Shown: positions 1 to 9,957 of the stretch, piece after piece
Layout: each line of letters starts with the position of its first letter
Position numbering within the stretch: position 1 is the first letter of the stretch
Source: Sugiyamaella lignohabitans
Taxonomy: Eukaryota; Ascomycota; Dipodascomycetes; Dipodascales; Trichomonascaceae
NCBI RefSeq assembly: GCF_001640025.1
Contig: NC_031674.1
Location: 1,798,001-1,862,000 of the forward strand
Reading direction: 5' to 3'
Length of the DNA: 64,000 bases
The notes under the pieces: model-generated
Databases searched by the model: none
What the model was told of the DNA's origin: nothing
Seen by the model: the letters and a program-made list of their open reading frames with translations, nothing else
Program-made: the position numbers and the translations under genes

Positions 1-2029
1 AAAGAAGATGACCTATCGAACGACCCTGAGACTAGGGAAATGGCTATCTATGATATTCTTCAACTGGAATCCCAGCAAGATGCCAACCGGTCGGTTCTAT
101 CCAGCACCATCCATTTCATACAGGCCAATTTCATAGAACCACTAGGAACTTGTGCTCGGTTCGTACAGCTGGTAGTACTGTTTTTGCCTGTAATACTATC
201 ACTACCAATTGTTCTGGTGGGCCCACGAATCCAATCTCTAAAAGACGGTAATATAAAGCTGCTGAACCAGCGTCAGGGATCGATCATTTGGTACCGATAT
301 TTAACATGGACCATGGAGATGTCTGGTCCTTCTTTTATAAAGGTATATGAAGAAGATGAGGGGGATTATTTATTTTGGTGGGCAGATTGGCTGTTGATAA
401 CTACAATAGCATTTGCTGCATTCTAGCCACCATGTTGTGTGTGGGTGTTTTTTTTATCAACATTTGTTCAATATAAAAGAAAAAAAAAAAAACTAACTCT
501 TTTCTCAGCTCGGCCAATGGGCTGCCTCCAGAACAGACATATTCCCAGAAACTTTCTGTCGGGAAATGTCGAAATTACATTCGAATGCTAGGGCCCATTC
601 TCTAGCCGATACCAAACGAATCGTGTCCAAGGCATTCCATGGCATGCCATTTGACGACATTTTTGAAGAGTTTATCGAGACTCCTTTGGGAGTAGGAGCC
701 ATGGCCCAAGTGTACAAAGCTAAACTCTCGCCACAAATAATAGCCAATCAACAAGAAAATCGATTAAATGTCGATATATTAAATGGCAAGCATCGTCATG
801 TACCAAAGTTTATCCAGGAGAACCTAGAGAAATTACAACCCAAGGATATTACTCCACCATCGGACTGGGTTGTCATTAAAGTATTACATCCAAAAGTAGA
901 GCAGAAAGTAGAGCGGGATCTCAAGATCATGCGGTTCTTTGCCAATGTTATAGATATTATCCCTACTATGGAATGGCTGTCATTGCCGGCAGAAGTGGAT
1001 CAATTCGCACTCATGATGCGGTTTCAATTGAATCTGCGGCTCGAGGCTGAGAATTTGTTAATATTCAGACAGAATTTCGCTGATAGAAAGGACATTCTGT
1101 TTCCAAAACCATATATCAACTTCAGCACCAGTAAAGTGTTGGTTGAAGAGTATATTAGTGGTATACCCATGACCAAACTCATGCAGAGATCGAATGGTAG
1201 CGGAAATATCGAAAAGGAAATTTCCAACAAGGGCCTGGATGCGTTTTTGAAAATGCTTTTAGTGGACAACTTCATCCATGCCGATTTGCACCCGGGAAAT
1301 ATTTATGTCAAGTTCTATAAAAAGGGCAAACTCAATCTGTTAGCTACTCAAGACACTGTAACGAGCCAAGAAGTCGAGCAAGCTACCCAACGACTTATGT
1401 CTTTAGTCGATGATGGAGATAAATTCCGCCAGGAGCTCGACACTCTCTATGAAGAGGGATACAGACCCCAGGTATGTTTCATCGATGCCGGTCTTGTAAC
1501 CGAGTTGAACCAGGTCAATAGAAGGAATTTTATCGATCTGTTTAAAGCCATTGCTGCTTTTGATGGATACCGAGTAGGCGAGCTGATGGTTGAACGGTCG
1601 CGAACGCCCGAATCGACGGTTGATAGCGAGATCTTCTACCTCAAAGTGCAACGGCTGGTGCGTCATATCAAGGAGCGAACGTTCGCGTTAGGAAGTGTTA
1701 AACTTGGCGATTTACTGGGTCAGATGCTGGGCATGGTTCGCGAGCACCACGTGCGTATGGAAGGTGACTTCGTAACCGTAGTGCTATCGATCCTGCTGCT
1801 AGAAGGTATCGGGCGACAGCTGGACCCCGACATCGACCTGTTCAAATCGGCCATCCCCATTCTCCGGCAGATCAGCCCGGCCAAAAACCAGGATCTCAAG
1901 GTGCTCAGCGACGACTCCTTGTCCATGATCAAGGTATGGCTGGCCCTCGAAGTGCGTCAATTCATCAACGCGTCTGTCCAGGACATCCACAACCTGGTCC
2001 GCTACGACCGGCTCTGCCACAATGAATAG
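1..2029 (+). CDS. CQD1: ABC1/ADCK2-type atypical kinase, CQD1-like (5' partial, one intron)
   Basis: Probable mitochondrial inner-membrane member of the ABC1/UbiB/ADCK atypical kinase family, closest in layout to yeast Cqd1 (YPL109C) and human ADCK2, which influence coenzyme Q distribution. The frame is open to the window edge, so the true start lies upstream. Exon 1 ends at 342 and exon 2 starts at 509; the intron 343-508 has donor GTATAT, branch point ACTAAC at 492-497 and acceptor CAG. Splicing joins FIK to LGQWAASR, creating the family KxGQ signature exactly across the junction. Other family motifs are GVGAMAQVYKA (alanine-rich loop), VIKVLHP, HADLHPGNI (catalytic) and FIDAGLV (metal-binding DFG equivalent), with an insert of about 65 residues between the last two. 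A hydrophobic segment lies in exon 1 (about 145-225). About 620 residues are visible. The ABC1 assignment is certain; orthology to CQD1 rather than MCP2/CQD2 is inferred. Confidence 0.88.
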
Positions 2030-2056
2030 ACTCTAGACTCTAATGAGGTACCTACC

Positions 2057-2231
2057 TGCCTCCGGCGGCTGGGGCTCCGCCCCAGACCCCGCTGCTCCTC
2101 TCGCTGCGCTCGAGTCGGGCTCGGGGATCCCACGTTGCAATTAAAACGCAGAGAATGTCACCCCGACGCCCGACTCGAGCGCAGCGAGAGGAGCAGCGGG
2201 GTCTGGGGCGGAGCCCCAGCCGCCGGAGGCA
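2057..2231. repeat. GC fold-back element, A/A pair
   Basis: Two inverted type-A arms (2057-2117 and 2171-2231) with outer ends TGCCTCC/GGAGGCA surround a 53-bp spacer. Each arm has the CTGGGGC-NNN-GCCCCAG hairpin and an inner CTCGAGTCG. It sits between the convergent stop codons of the CQD1-like gene (27 bp away) and the permease (46 bp away). Confidence 0.9.
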
Positions 2232-2277
2232 GGTGCCCACCGAGAAACAAACAACAAACATGAATTTAATTTATAAG

Positions 2278-3870
2278 CTAGAACTTGCCACTGGCGGTGG
2301 TGACACCCTTCTCGTCGGGTCCGGCGTTCACTTCGAGGCTGTAGGTGCCGTCGATGCGCTCGATGTCTTCTGGCCGGATGGGGCCTTTGAAGTGTTTGCG
2401 GAAGTAAATCCAGGACAGTAGGGCCCAGCCGCCGACGATACCGACGGCTACTGCCGAGTAGTTCAGGGTCTGGCTGGTGACGGGGTTGGCAGTCGGCAGA
2501 CAGAAGGCTACGGTGATGAAACCCACCCACGAGCAGCAGATGATGTTGATGAATTTGGACAGTTTACCCAGATTGAAGGGACCCTTTACGAAATAACGGG
2601 GGAATATCAGCTTGATAAGCACCGGCAGCGAATAACTGATGTATAAACCGATAGTAGCAATGGACGTAGCAGCAGCAAATGCTACTGACGAGCCTAAGGA
2701 TGGAAGTGCTAGACAGAAAGAAAGAAGTACCGCTAGCCAAATGGTTCGTACAGGCACTTGATACTTCCCGTGTACGTGGCTCAGGGGCTTAGGAAGACCT
2801 CCGTCTCTGGCAAATGAGTACATCATTCGACTGTTACTGGCAATAGAAAACAGACCACAGTGCCAAACACACACCATGATAAAAGTCATGAGAACGATAG
2901 CTCCGTTGACGCCAAACACATCTAAAAAGATTTGCAGAACAGGTTGGCCAGTGGGAGACGCCACAGTCGAGTCGAAATCTTGAATAGAAAACAAAAATGC
3001 TAGAATTACAAAGAATCCAAACACGGCCGAAACACCAATCGACGTCACTACACCTACAGCAGCTGCCCAAGACGCGTTCTTGGTCTCTTCCGACATGTGT
3101 GCCGAAGCGTCGAACCCTGTGATGGTATACTGACTCATAAGAATACCAGTCACTGCCACGTATTCCTTACTGGCTCGGATACTCCAACCAGGGGCATCGG
3201 TTCCAGTACCGTCAAAGAACTTGCCAAATACAAAACTGGCAGACTGGTGGGTTGGAGCTTTAGCAAGAACTGCAATACATATCGAAGCAACTCCAAGACT
3301 ATGCAAAATGATTGATGTGTTATTGAAGTACTTGAGAGTCTTGACTCCAAAAGTGTTGATAAGACCATGAGATACTAGAATAGCAGCATAAATGCCGATA
3401 GTTTTGCCCGGGGTAGGTTCATAGTCGTTCTTGAGAGTGCAAACAGTAGAAATCAGTCCAGCAAGACCAAAACTAATACCAGTAGTAACACCAACTTGTC
3501 CCAAGAGATTAAACCATCCTGTGACCCAAGCATTAAAAGGTTGATATTTAGGAGGGGAAAGAACCGCTGCCCAGTAATATGGACCACCACTACTAGGAAC
3601 TGCACTGACAATTTCGGCCATAGAAAGACCCACTGATACCAGTGTAACGCACGCTACTACCAACCATCCTATACTCATGACAGCTGGACCTCCTACAAGC
3701 AGACCAGTCTCGAATAATGTAGTGATACCAGTGATGACACTGATAATGGAAAAGGAAGCACCAAAGTTCTGTAGCACACCCCATTCTCTCTTGAGCTCTT
3801 GCTCGATACCCAAATGGGCTAGAACTTCTTCATCAGTAGCATGTTTTTGCTGGGCCTCGACTTCTGACAT
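2278..3870 (-). CDS. APC-superfamily amino-acid/GABA-type permease
   Basis: Plasma- or organelle-membrane permease of 530 residues, of the amino acid/choline transporter type within the APC superfamily (relatives include yeast UGA4 and the plant BAT1 group). The hydrophilic N terminus of about 30 residues is followed by about 12 hydrophobic segments. Recognisable signatures are a first segment rich in Gly/Thr (ITGITTLFETGL), SMAEIVSAVPSSGGPYYWAA after the second segment, and ITGFDASAHMSEET in the middle, which is typical of the GABA/choline branch. It is uninterrupted, and the ATG at 3870 is the first Met. The promoter side holds a seven-fold degenerate repeat (3884-4070). The substrate cannot be told from sequence; GABA, another amino acid, choline or a polyamine is possible. 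Confidence 0.85.
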   Translation of the reverse strand: MSEVEAQQKHATDEEVLAHLGIEQELKREWGVLQNFGASFSIISVITGITTLFETGLLVGGPAVMSIGWLVVACVTLVSVGLSMAEIVSAVPSSGGPYYWAAVLSPPKYQPFNAWVTGWFNLLGQVGVTTGISFGLAGLISTVCTLKNDYEPTPGKTIGIYAAILVSHGLINTFGVKTLKYFNNTSIILHSLGVASICIAVLAKAPTHQSASFVFGKFFDGTGTDAPGWSIRASKEYVAVTGILMSQYTITGFDASAHMSEETKNASWAAAVGVVTSIGVSAVFGFFVILAFLFSIQDFDSTVASPTGQPVLQIFLDVFGVNGAIVLMTFIMVCVWHCGLFSIASNSRMMYSFARDGGLPKPLSHVHGKYQVPVRTIWLAVLLSFCLALPSLGSSVAFAAATSIATIGLYISYSLPVLIKLIFPRYFVKGPFNLGKLSKFINIICCSWVGFITVAFCLPTANPVTSQTLNYSAVAVGIVGGWALLSWIYFRKHFKGPIRPEDIERIDGTYSLEVNAGPDEKGVTTASGKF

Positions 3871-3883
3871 GATAGAAATCGTT

Positions 3884-4070
3884 CAATAATGTATGATGAA
3901 AACAAGTTCAAGAAATGTATGATGAAACCAAGTTTAATAAATGTATGATACCGAAATCCAATTCATTCAATAAAATGTATGATGAAATCAACTCCAATAA
4001 ATGAAAGATACCAAAAATCTAGTTCAATAGACGTATGATCAAATCAAGTCCGATAATGTACAAAATCAAC
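3884..4070. repeat. Degenerate tandem repeat in permease promoter
   Basis: About seven imperfect units of 22-31 bp share a core close to AATAAATGTATGATGAAATC followed by AAG or CAA. They lie from 14 to 200 bp upstream of the permease ATG. Divergence between units is high, so either the array is old or only the ATGTATGAT core is kept. Binding-site array or simple minisatellite cannot be separated by eye. Confidence 0.75.
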
Positions 4071-5183
4071 TCCACAACTCCACTAGATATGCTCAACAGA
4101 CAAACCAAAGACCGGGTCCATCAACTGCAAACAATATAAATGATAAACTGGAACATGGCATACTTGCACTCATACATATATACATTTCCATTTCTGACAA
4201 ACGGATGATCTTATCGCCAAAGTTCAGGGTCATTTGTCCGCTGTTATCAAGGACTGCCGGTGCACTGCATCAGGTCTTCTGCAGCGTCATAGTTACTTTT
4301 CTTTTTTTGGCCACCACCACTAACACACCGCATCAATCAATCGATTAATCAGTATCTGTCAGAAATTCTAGCTAAAAACTAACCGCTTAACTAACTATTT
4401 CAACGACACAACCTGTAGCTAGTAGCGGGGAAGTCACGAAGCATCGACACAAAACGGGTCAACTGCAGATATTTTTTTCGTTCAATCCAACGAAGAAAAG
4501 AAGCCGAACCACCACAAAAATACTTGTAAAATAAATACAAACATAAATAATAATATCGGGGTTCAGTTATCTGTCTTGACAAATCGCCAAGATGCCTAAG
4601 ATAAGAGGCAGTCTGAAAGAGTTAATACCCGGGATTTTAACTTTGTATATTCCGCCACCACACAGGAAACCTACAGACTGTATACCCAGTTCTGATTGCA
4701 TTTTGTTAATTTAGATTTGTTAAACAAAGTTTGAATCTGACTCGGGGCATTTTAAGGCGGGGATCCTGGAAGAAGAGGGGTAGCATCGTGGGTCCAGTTA
4801 CTGAATTTGTCTGATGTGCTTGCATGGCTTCCAAATCCGGATATATGACCGACATATTATCGAATCCACTAGTACCAGCTAGCGAGCAAGATCTATGAAT
4901 GAAACTGGGCAAAATGTGGTCTAAAGCGGGGTGAAACCGTTGCGAAATGTTCTGATTGATCTTAGACTGCCCATAAGCTAGTCATGTATGGGAGACCCGG
5001 GTTAAAAAAACTGGCCCTGACTACTCAAAACCATGCACTTGGCTGCAGGTGGATCTTTCCCTTTTGTACATGGTGAAATTCCAGATAACCGCTGGCCAAA
5101 TGTGGCGCCTGCTTATCTCGTGGCGCAAGATAACCGTATCTACCAAGCCGCAATGTGAGAGGCAACGACGGGGTCGGGGGTGG

Positions 5184-5310
5184 TGCCTCCGTAGGCTGGG
5201 GCTCCGTCCCAAACCCCGTAGCTTCTGCTTCGCTGCTTCGCAGACATGGCTAGGACCTTCTGCGTGACGACTCGACCGTAGCGAGAGGAGCAGCGGTGTC
5301 TGGGGCTCCG
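5184..5310. repeat. GC fold-back element, decayed pair
   Basis: The left arm starts TGCCTCCG but has a shortened GGC block and mismatched hairpin. The right arm keeps AGCGAGAGGAGCAGCG and breaks off at about 5310 without the GGAGGCA end. An old or damaged copy. Confidence 0.7.
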
Positions 5311-5713
5311 TTTGACCCCCGTGGGCAAAGAGAATAGTCAACATTGTTGATTAATTAGGCCCCACTACCCTCTGTGCTCTTGCCATGGAGAGTTCTATGG
5401 ATACAGAAAAATACATATCACAGAACCAGCAGCAGGAGAGGGCTCGATTGAAATAACAGGATCAGTCTGAAACCCAAAATCACCCGTTAAGCGAGTCCAA
5501 CGGGTCTGGTCCAATACCACATTAGTCATACGGGTTAGTCAACAGCAGCTGGCAAACATATTTTACATTTGCCCAGCAATTCTTAACCTGGCGAAATACA
5601 CTTCTTTACATATCCCCCTGAGATGTCCACGGCGTCGCGGGTAGGCTAGGCCCCTTCTCCGATTTGATCCGTGCAGAAAGTCCATGCAGTGAGCAAATTG
5701 TGGGTGGCTTGCC

Positions 5714-5853
5714 TGCCTCCGGCGGCTGGGGCTCCGCCCCAGACCCTGGTTGCTCCTCTCGCTGCGCTCGAGTCGTTTTCGCGACGACGCCAAATAACTC
5801 CTGCGAAGCAGGAGCAACCAGGGTCTGGGGCGGAGCCCCAGCCGCCGGAGGCA
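5714..5853. repeat. GC fold-back element, A/B unit (140 bp)
   Basis: Left arm type A (5714-5775), right arm type B (5798-5853, with CTCCTGC-GAA-GCAGGAG). Both hairpins are intact and the outer ends are TGCCTCC and GGAGGCA. It is in the permease/AOX intergenic region, far from either coding region. Confidence 0.92.
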
Positions 5854-6518
5854 AACCACCCAAACCCCTGACGAACCGCAACACAAGATGAGGTTAAATT
5901 AGTGTACAAACGGCCCCCTGCCCGATCATGCAGGATGGCCGCGTCACGTGGGGCTGTGAGTAAGGGCTTGTGTCAGGGAACCGGACGGGGAACGCGAGCC
6001 GACTGGGATGTGCGTTGATGGCCCGGTTTAATACGAGTCTATTGAGTTAAATATTTGCATCAGCTGTCAGGCCGGTAAAGTTAAACTTAAATTGTTCAAC
6101 GGTTGGCCCTGGTTTCTCCGTAGAGGCAGTTGGTAATGTGACGACGGATCACAGCAACTGTCATAGCCAGTCAATTGGTTGCTTTTACTGACAATGCATA
6201 CTCGGCTGGCTCATGGACTCGGGCTGGGCGATGAGTGGTGAAATATTATTTGCTTTGCTAGAAGCCAGCAGTGAGATTGCTTATGTTCAAATCTCTACAG
6301 TCTAATTTGTCGAACACAGGCGTATAATGCACCCCCTTACATTGGATTACATTACCAGAAAAATGGTTGGTTTCTTTGTTTCTTTGTCACTTTAAACATT
6401 CCTGCATGTTCGAGCTATTTAGACCTTTTAAGTAGATAATCGCGTGGGGATCGGTGCGTCTCGATGCAGCTGCAGGCAGCTTCCATGTCTTATCTGAAGC
6501 CAGCCACGATGCCCTTGT

Positions 6519-6530
6519 TTATATAAAAGG
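6519..6530 (+). promoter_or_regulatory. Possible TATA box of AOX
   Basis: TTATATAAAAGG lies 393 bp upstream of the oxidase ATG. If used, the mRNA would have a leader of roughly 350 nt or a leader intron. It is the best TATA match in the region; assignment is inference. Confidence 0.35.
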
Positions 6531-6922
6531 GCCAATTTTTCTTGGTTAGCAAGTTCTCGTTTACCTCGCTTCTTCAGAGAAACATTGAACGGATATTTGG
6601 TATTGGTATTGGTATTTGGTCGTTATATCTTAGAGGCGACAGAGCAAGAATACCATAAATAAGAAGATAGCCTGGCTTATCAGAACTTCAAGTAAACAAC
6701 ACACTACAGATCTGGATACTCTCTCTGTTTGTTTATTGTCAAGCCCACTGGTGTACGATCGTGACAAATTTGCAATTACAATTACAATTGCAATTTGACA
6801 AGTTGGTACTTGAATATTGACCACTACTAGGTAATTAAATAATTGAGCCATTGGCGTTCAATTGCTGACCTCGAGCATTACCAAACTACGCAACAAGAAC
6901 ATCATCATCATCATCGTCAACT

Positions 6923-8038
6923 ATGCTGGTCACATCCAAATATCGCTTGGCCACATTGGCTACCAAGAGTAACGTCTATTCGGTCGTGGGTTCTGCTCAT
7001 AACCGGATTCGAGTTCATGCGTTTTCTACCTCTTTCTGGAGACGTACGATTACAGCCACTCCGCACTCCGATCCCACTAAATCTGAGGCTCCACCACCAG
7101 CTACAAAGCAGGGAGAACAATTGGAACGATTCCAATCGCTGGCAGAAGCTAACACTACTAATGTAAATCGTGATAATGACCTGGCCAAGCCCGATCGTCA
7201 CGACCTGTCCCCAGCGGCTTGGGCACATCCTGGGTTCAACTTCATTGATATGAACAATGTCGCAGTGGCACACCATGAACCTAAGAACTTTGCTGATAAG
7301 ATTGCTCGTAATGCGCTGTTGACTGTCAGATGGTGCTTTGACAAGGCAACCGGGTATAAACATCCGCCTCCTGGCCACGAAGATGATCCTAAGTATATTG
7401 TGACTGATAAACAGTGGTTGCAGAGAATCGTGTTTCTTGAAAGTATTGCTGGAGTCCCTGGAATGGTCGGCGGCATGGTTCGACACTTGCAGTCTCTGCG
7501 ACTGCTTCGTCGAGATCGTGCTTGGATCGAGACCTTGCTCGAAGAGGCTTATAATGAGAGAATGCACTTGCTCACATTTATGCAATTGACTAATCCTGGT
7601 ATTTTCATGAGAGGTATGCTTTTGATAGCTCAAGGCGTCTTCTTCAACTCGTTTTTCATTGCATATCTAGTCAATCCCCGAATCTGTCATCGTTTCGTCG
7701 GTTATCTCGAGGAAGAGGCTGTTGTCACCTACACACGATGCATCAACGACATCGAGAAAGGCTTGATCCCATCATGGGACAACGCTCCTGTTCCGGATAT
7801 CGCCAAAAAGTACTGGAAGATGGCTGACAATGCCACTATTAAAGACCTGCTCTACTACGTCCGTGCCGATGAATGCAAGCACCGCGAAGTAAACCACACG
7901 CTTGGCAACCTCAAACAGAACGTCGATCGTAACCCCTATGCCTTCGTTGTAGACTGCGGCCGTGAGCAACCTGCCAAAGATCTAAAATCTAACATCAGCC
8001 ACCCCGTGGGCTGGGACCGCGACGAAATCGCCGCCTAA
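6923..8038 (+). CDS. AOX1: Mitochondrial alternative oxidase
   Basis: Cyanide-insensitive ubiquinol oxidase of the inner mitochondrial membrane: it passes electrons from ubiquinol to oxygen, bypassing complexes III and IV. 371 residues, usual for fungal AOX. The first ~60 residues are Arg/Ser/Thr-rich with few acids, as expected of a mitochondrial presequence. The di-iron carboxylate core is complete: E173 in FLESIAGVPGM, E212 and H215 in EEAYNERMH, E263-E265 in LEEEAVVTYT, and D316-E317...H320 in ADECKHREVNH. One exon; ATG at 6923 is preceded by a CAT/TCA run. S. cerevisiae lacks this enzyme, so the gene helps place the organism outside that clade. A GC element begins 32 bp after the stop. 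Confidence 0.97.
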   Translation: MLVTSKYRLATLATKSNVYSVVGSAHNRIRVHAFSTSFWRRTITATPHSDPTKSEAPPPATKQGEQLERFQSLAEANTTNVNRDNDLAKPDRHDLSPAAWAHPGFNFIDMNNVAVAHHEPKNFADKIARNALLTVRWCFDKATGYKHPPPGHEDDPKYIVTDKQWLQRIVFLESIAGVPGMVGGMVRHLQSLRLLRRDRAWIETLLEEAYNERMHLLTFMQLTNPGIFMRGMLLIAQGVFFNSFFIAYLVNPRICHRFVGYLEEEAVVTYTRCINDIEKGLIPSWDNAPVPDIAKKYWKMADNATIKDLLYYVRADECKHREVNHTLGNLKQNVDRNPYAFVVDCGREQPAKDLKSNISHPVGWDRDEIAA

Positions 8039-8070
8039 TCGAATACTTTTATTGCTCATGTGCCATGGCA

Positions 8071-8336
8071 TGCCTCCGGCGGCTGGGGCTCCGCCCCAGA
8101 CCCTGGTTGCTCCTGCTTCGCAGGAGGTTTGCCAGTTGAGGCTATCAAACTGTGCCAACAGAGATTTGTGGACCGCTTCATCTTCTGAAATTACATATAC
8201 AGATCCCTATAAGCGGCGGTTACCGTGAATTTCCTGATCCGGTGCACTTGCGTGGGGACTGCCCTCGCGGCCCGGAAAACTCCTGCGAAGCAGGAGCAAC
8301 CAGGGTCTGGGGCGGAGCCCCAGCCGCCGGAGGCAC
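8071..8336. repeat. GC fold-back element, B/B pair
   Basis: Type-B arms at 8071-8126 and 8281-8336 in inverted orientation with a 154-bp spacer unrelated to other copies. It begins 32 bp downstream of the AOX stop codon. Confidence 0.9.
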
Positions 8337-9162
8337 ACCCCTTCCCCGTGAATGGTAGTTTTTCTCTCTTAAGACCGCCTTGATTCACCCGCGTCCGCAG
8401 CCTGATTAGTTTACAAACTCGACCTAGATTGAGTGTTTCTCGGCGTTCGAGCAAACGAGAGTGAGATTTAGTTGGTATCGACTCTGACGTTAAACCAAGT
8501 GCAGCGAATGACCATGAAAAAAGACTAATAAAAGAATAGGTCGAGACAGGAAAATAACGCAACACTTACCAGCTTTGCTCACTAAAGCGTCGAATATGTT
8601 TATCAATCCAACACGTACCCTTCAATTATTTTACAATTACTTATTTGATTTCAGAGGTAAAAGTGTCTCCCAATTATTTGTTCATGGAAGGGAAGCTGGC
8701 CTTGCAATCAGAAATAGAAAAGGCCATGTTTCTCTCTAAGTCTCGTTGCCCATGTGGCTGGCGGAGATCTACTTAGAGCCCGGCCAGGTAATTTCAGGGG
8801 TAACGCGGCTGATCATTTACTAGCTACAATTATAAGTCTGATGAATCCCTTATAAGGTTGAAATAGAGTATTGGTTTGTCCATGTCCAACAGAACAAGAT
8901 ATAAAGAATATCAGTACAACACATGTTAAATAGCATAAATGGCATAAACAGCTTCTAACACGAGACAATTTTAGCAAAATAAGCTAAGCCGCCTTATCAA
9001 AAATTTAGATGCATTACAATAAATAGGAAGTTAGGTCATCCTCATCTGAAGATGTATCGAGATGGACCAAGCAGAGATCCCAACAGATTAGACCCAAACG
9101 AAGCTACAGGAGTAAATGGAATCTGATACAGAGCGATAGCCTCCGGCAGATTGTGCGGCCAT
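8337..9162. other. Gene-free stretch after AOX
   Basis: AT-rich 3' flank between two convergent genes (AOX and BUD32). I see no reading frame or RNA gene that I can support here. Confidence 0.5.
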
Positions 9163-9957
9163 CTAACCCACCATTGACCGCTTTCGGCCCCTCAGACGAA
9201 CTTTCTCTAATTTTGCGATAACCTCCTTAGCCTTCTGCTTGCCCACTTTGCCATTATCGTCGTACTCTGCTAGGTACCCGGAGAGAAGCCACTGGTTATA
9301 GGTATCACTGTGAACAGGGTGGGTAGATTCCACAGCTCGTTCGAGCACATAGAGGTCTACAGCTTTATCTTCGGCCAGAGCTGCCTGACTTGCCAGTCCA
9401 AAATCAATAAGAACAGGTTTGAGGGATGCCGTAGAGCCGTGGTCAAAGTCCGTCAGCATGATATTGGAGGTAGTCAGATCACCATGCACCAAGTCCGAAA
9501 GATGCAGTTTAGCAATTTGTCTTCCTACCGATACAAGAACAGGTTTCACCATCGCAGATTCTCCGGTGCCGTTTATTTCTTTTGTATCAACAGCATTTTC
9601 TTCATCCCAGATCCACTGCTTGACGCTCTTACCATAAATGTACTCCATCCAGATGACACCCTTTCTAGGGTCTACATAGATAAGTTTAGGAACATTAACA
9701 CCGATAATTTGCAACTTTTGTAGGATCCGGGCCTCAGCCAGTGTTCGATGTTTTGTTAATTGTCCGTCCAGCGTCGGGTGTCGATACGGTTTTGGAGGTC
9801 GGTACTTGATTATATATTTGTGCGTCTCGCTGCCTTGGTCAGGGAGATATGGATGCGTGTTGGTCGTATACACCAGGGCTTCTGCACCCTGGGAAAGGCT
9901 TTGGATAGCCAAAGGATCGGTTATATCTTTCAACTGCCTCTCGAGAACGTCAGTCAT
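9163..9957 (-). CDS. BUD32: KEOPS/EKC complex kinase-ATPase Bud32 (PRPK)
   Basis: Small atypical kinase/ATPase of the KEOPS complex that supports Kae1 in making the t6A base of ANN-decoding tRNAs; it also affects telomeres and transcription in yeast. 264 residues, the normal size for this minimal kinase. Visible motifs are a glycine-poor loop (SQGAEALVY), KYIIKYRPPKPYRHP with the family's RxxKxYRHP block, LTKHRTLAEARIL, the catalytic HGDLTTSNIML at about residue 158, and LIDFGLA (metal-binding DFG). The C terminus ends in RGRKRSMVG, the hallmark basic tail of Bud32. The ATG at 9957 is the natural start. Single exon, convergent with AOX. Confidence 0.96.
   Translation of the reverse strand: MTDVLERQLKDITDPLAIQSLSQGAEALVYTTNTHPYLPDQGSETHKYIIKYRPPKPYRHPTLDGQLTKHRTLAEARILQKLQIIGVNVPKLIYVDPRKGVIWMEYIYGKSVKQWIWDEENAVDTKEINGTGESAMVKPVLVSVGRQIAKLHLSDLVHGDLTTSNIMLTDFDHGSTASLKPVLIDFGLASQAALAEDKAVDLYVLERAVESTHPVHSDTYNQWLLSGYLAEYDDNGKVGKQKAKEVIAKLEKVRLRGRKRSMVG

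Larger units (their letters stand above)
3871..6922. other. Gene-free stretch between permease and AOX
   Basis: About 3 kb without a convincing gene. It holds the permease promoter repeat, a decayed GC element (5184-5310), a well-formed one (5714-5853), a TCACGTGGGG E-box at 5944-5953 and, near the right end, a TATA box and short AT repeats (GGTATT repeats near 6600-6620, an ACAATT-type near-palindrome at about 6771-6797) that belong to the AOX promoter or leader. Confidence 0.6.
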
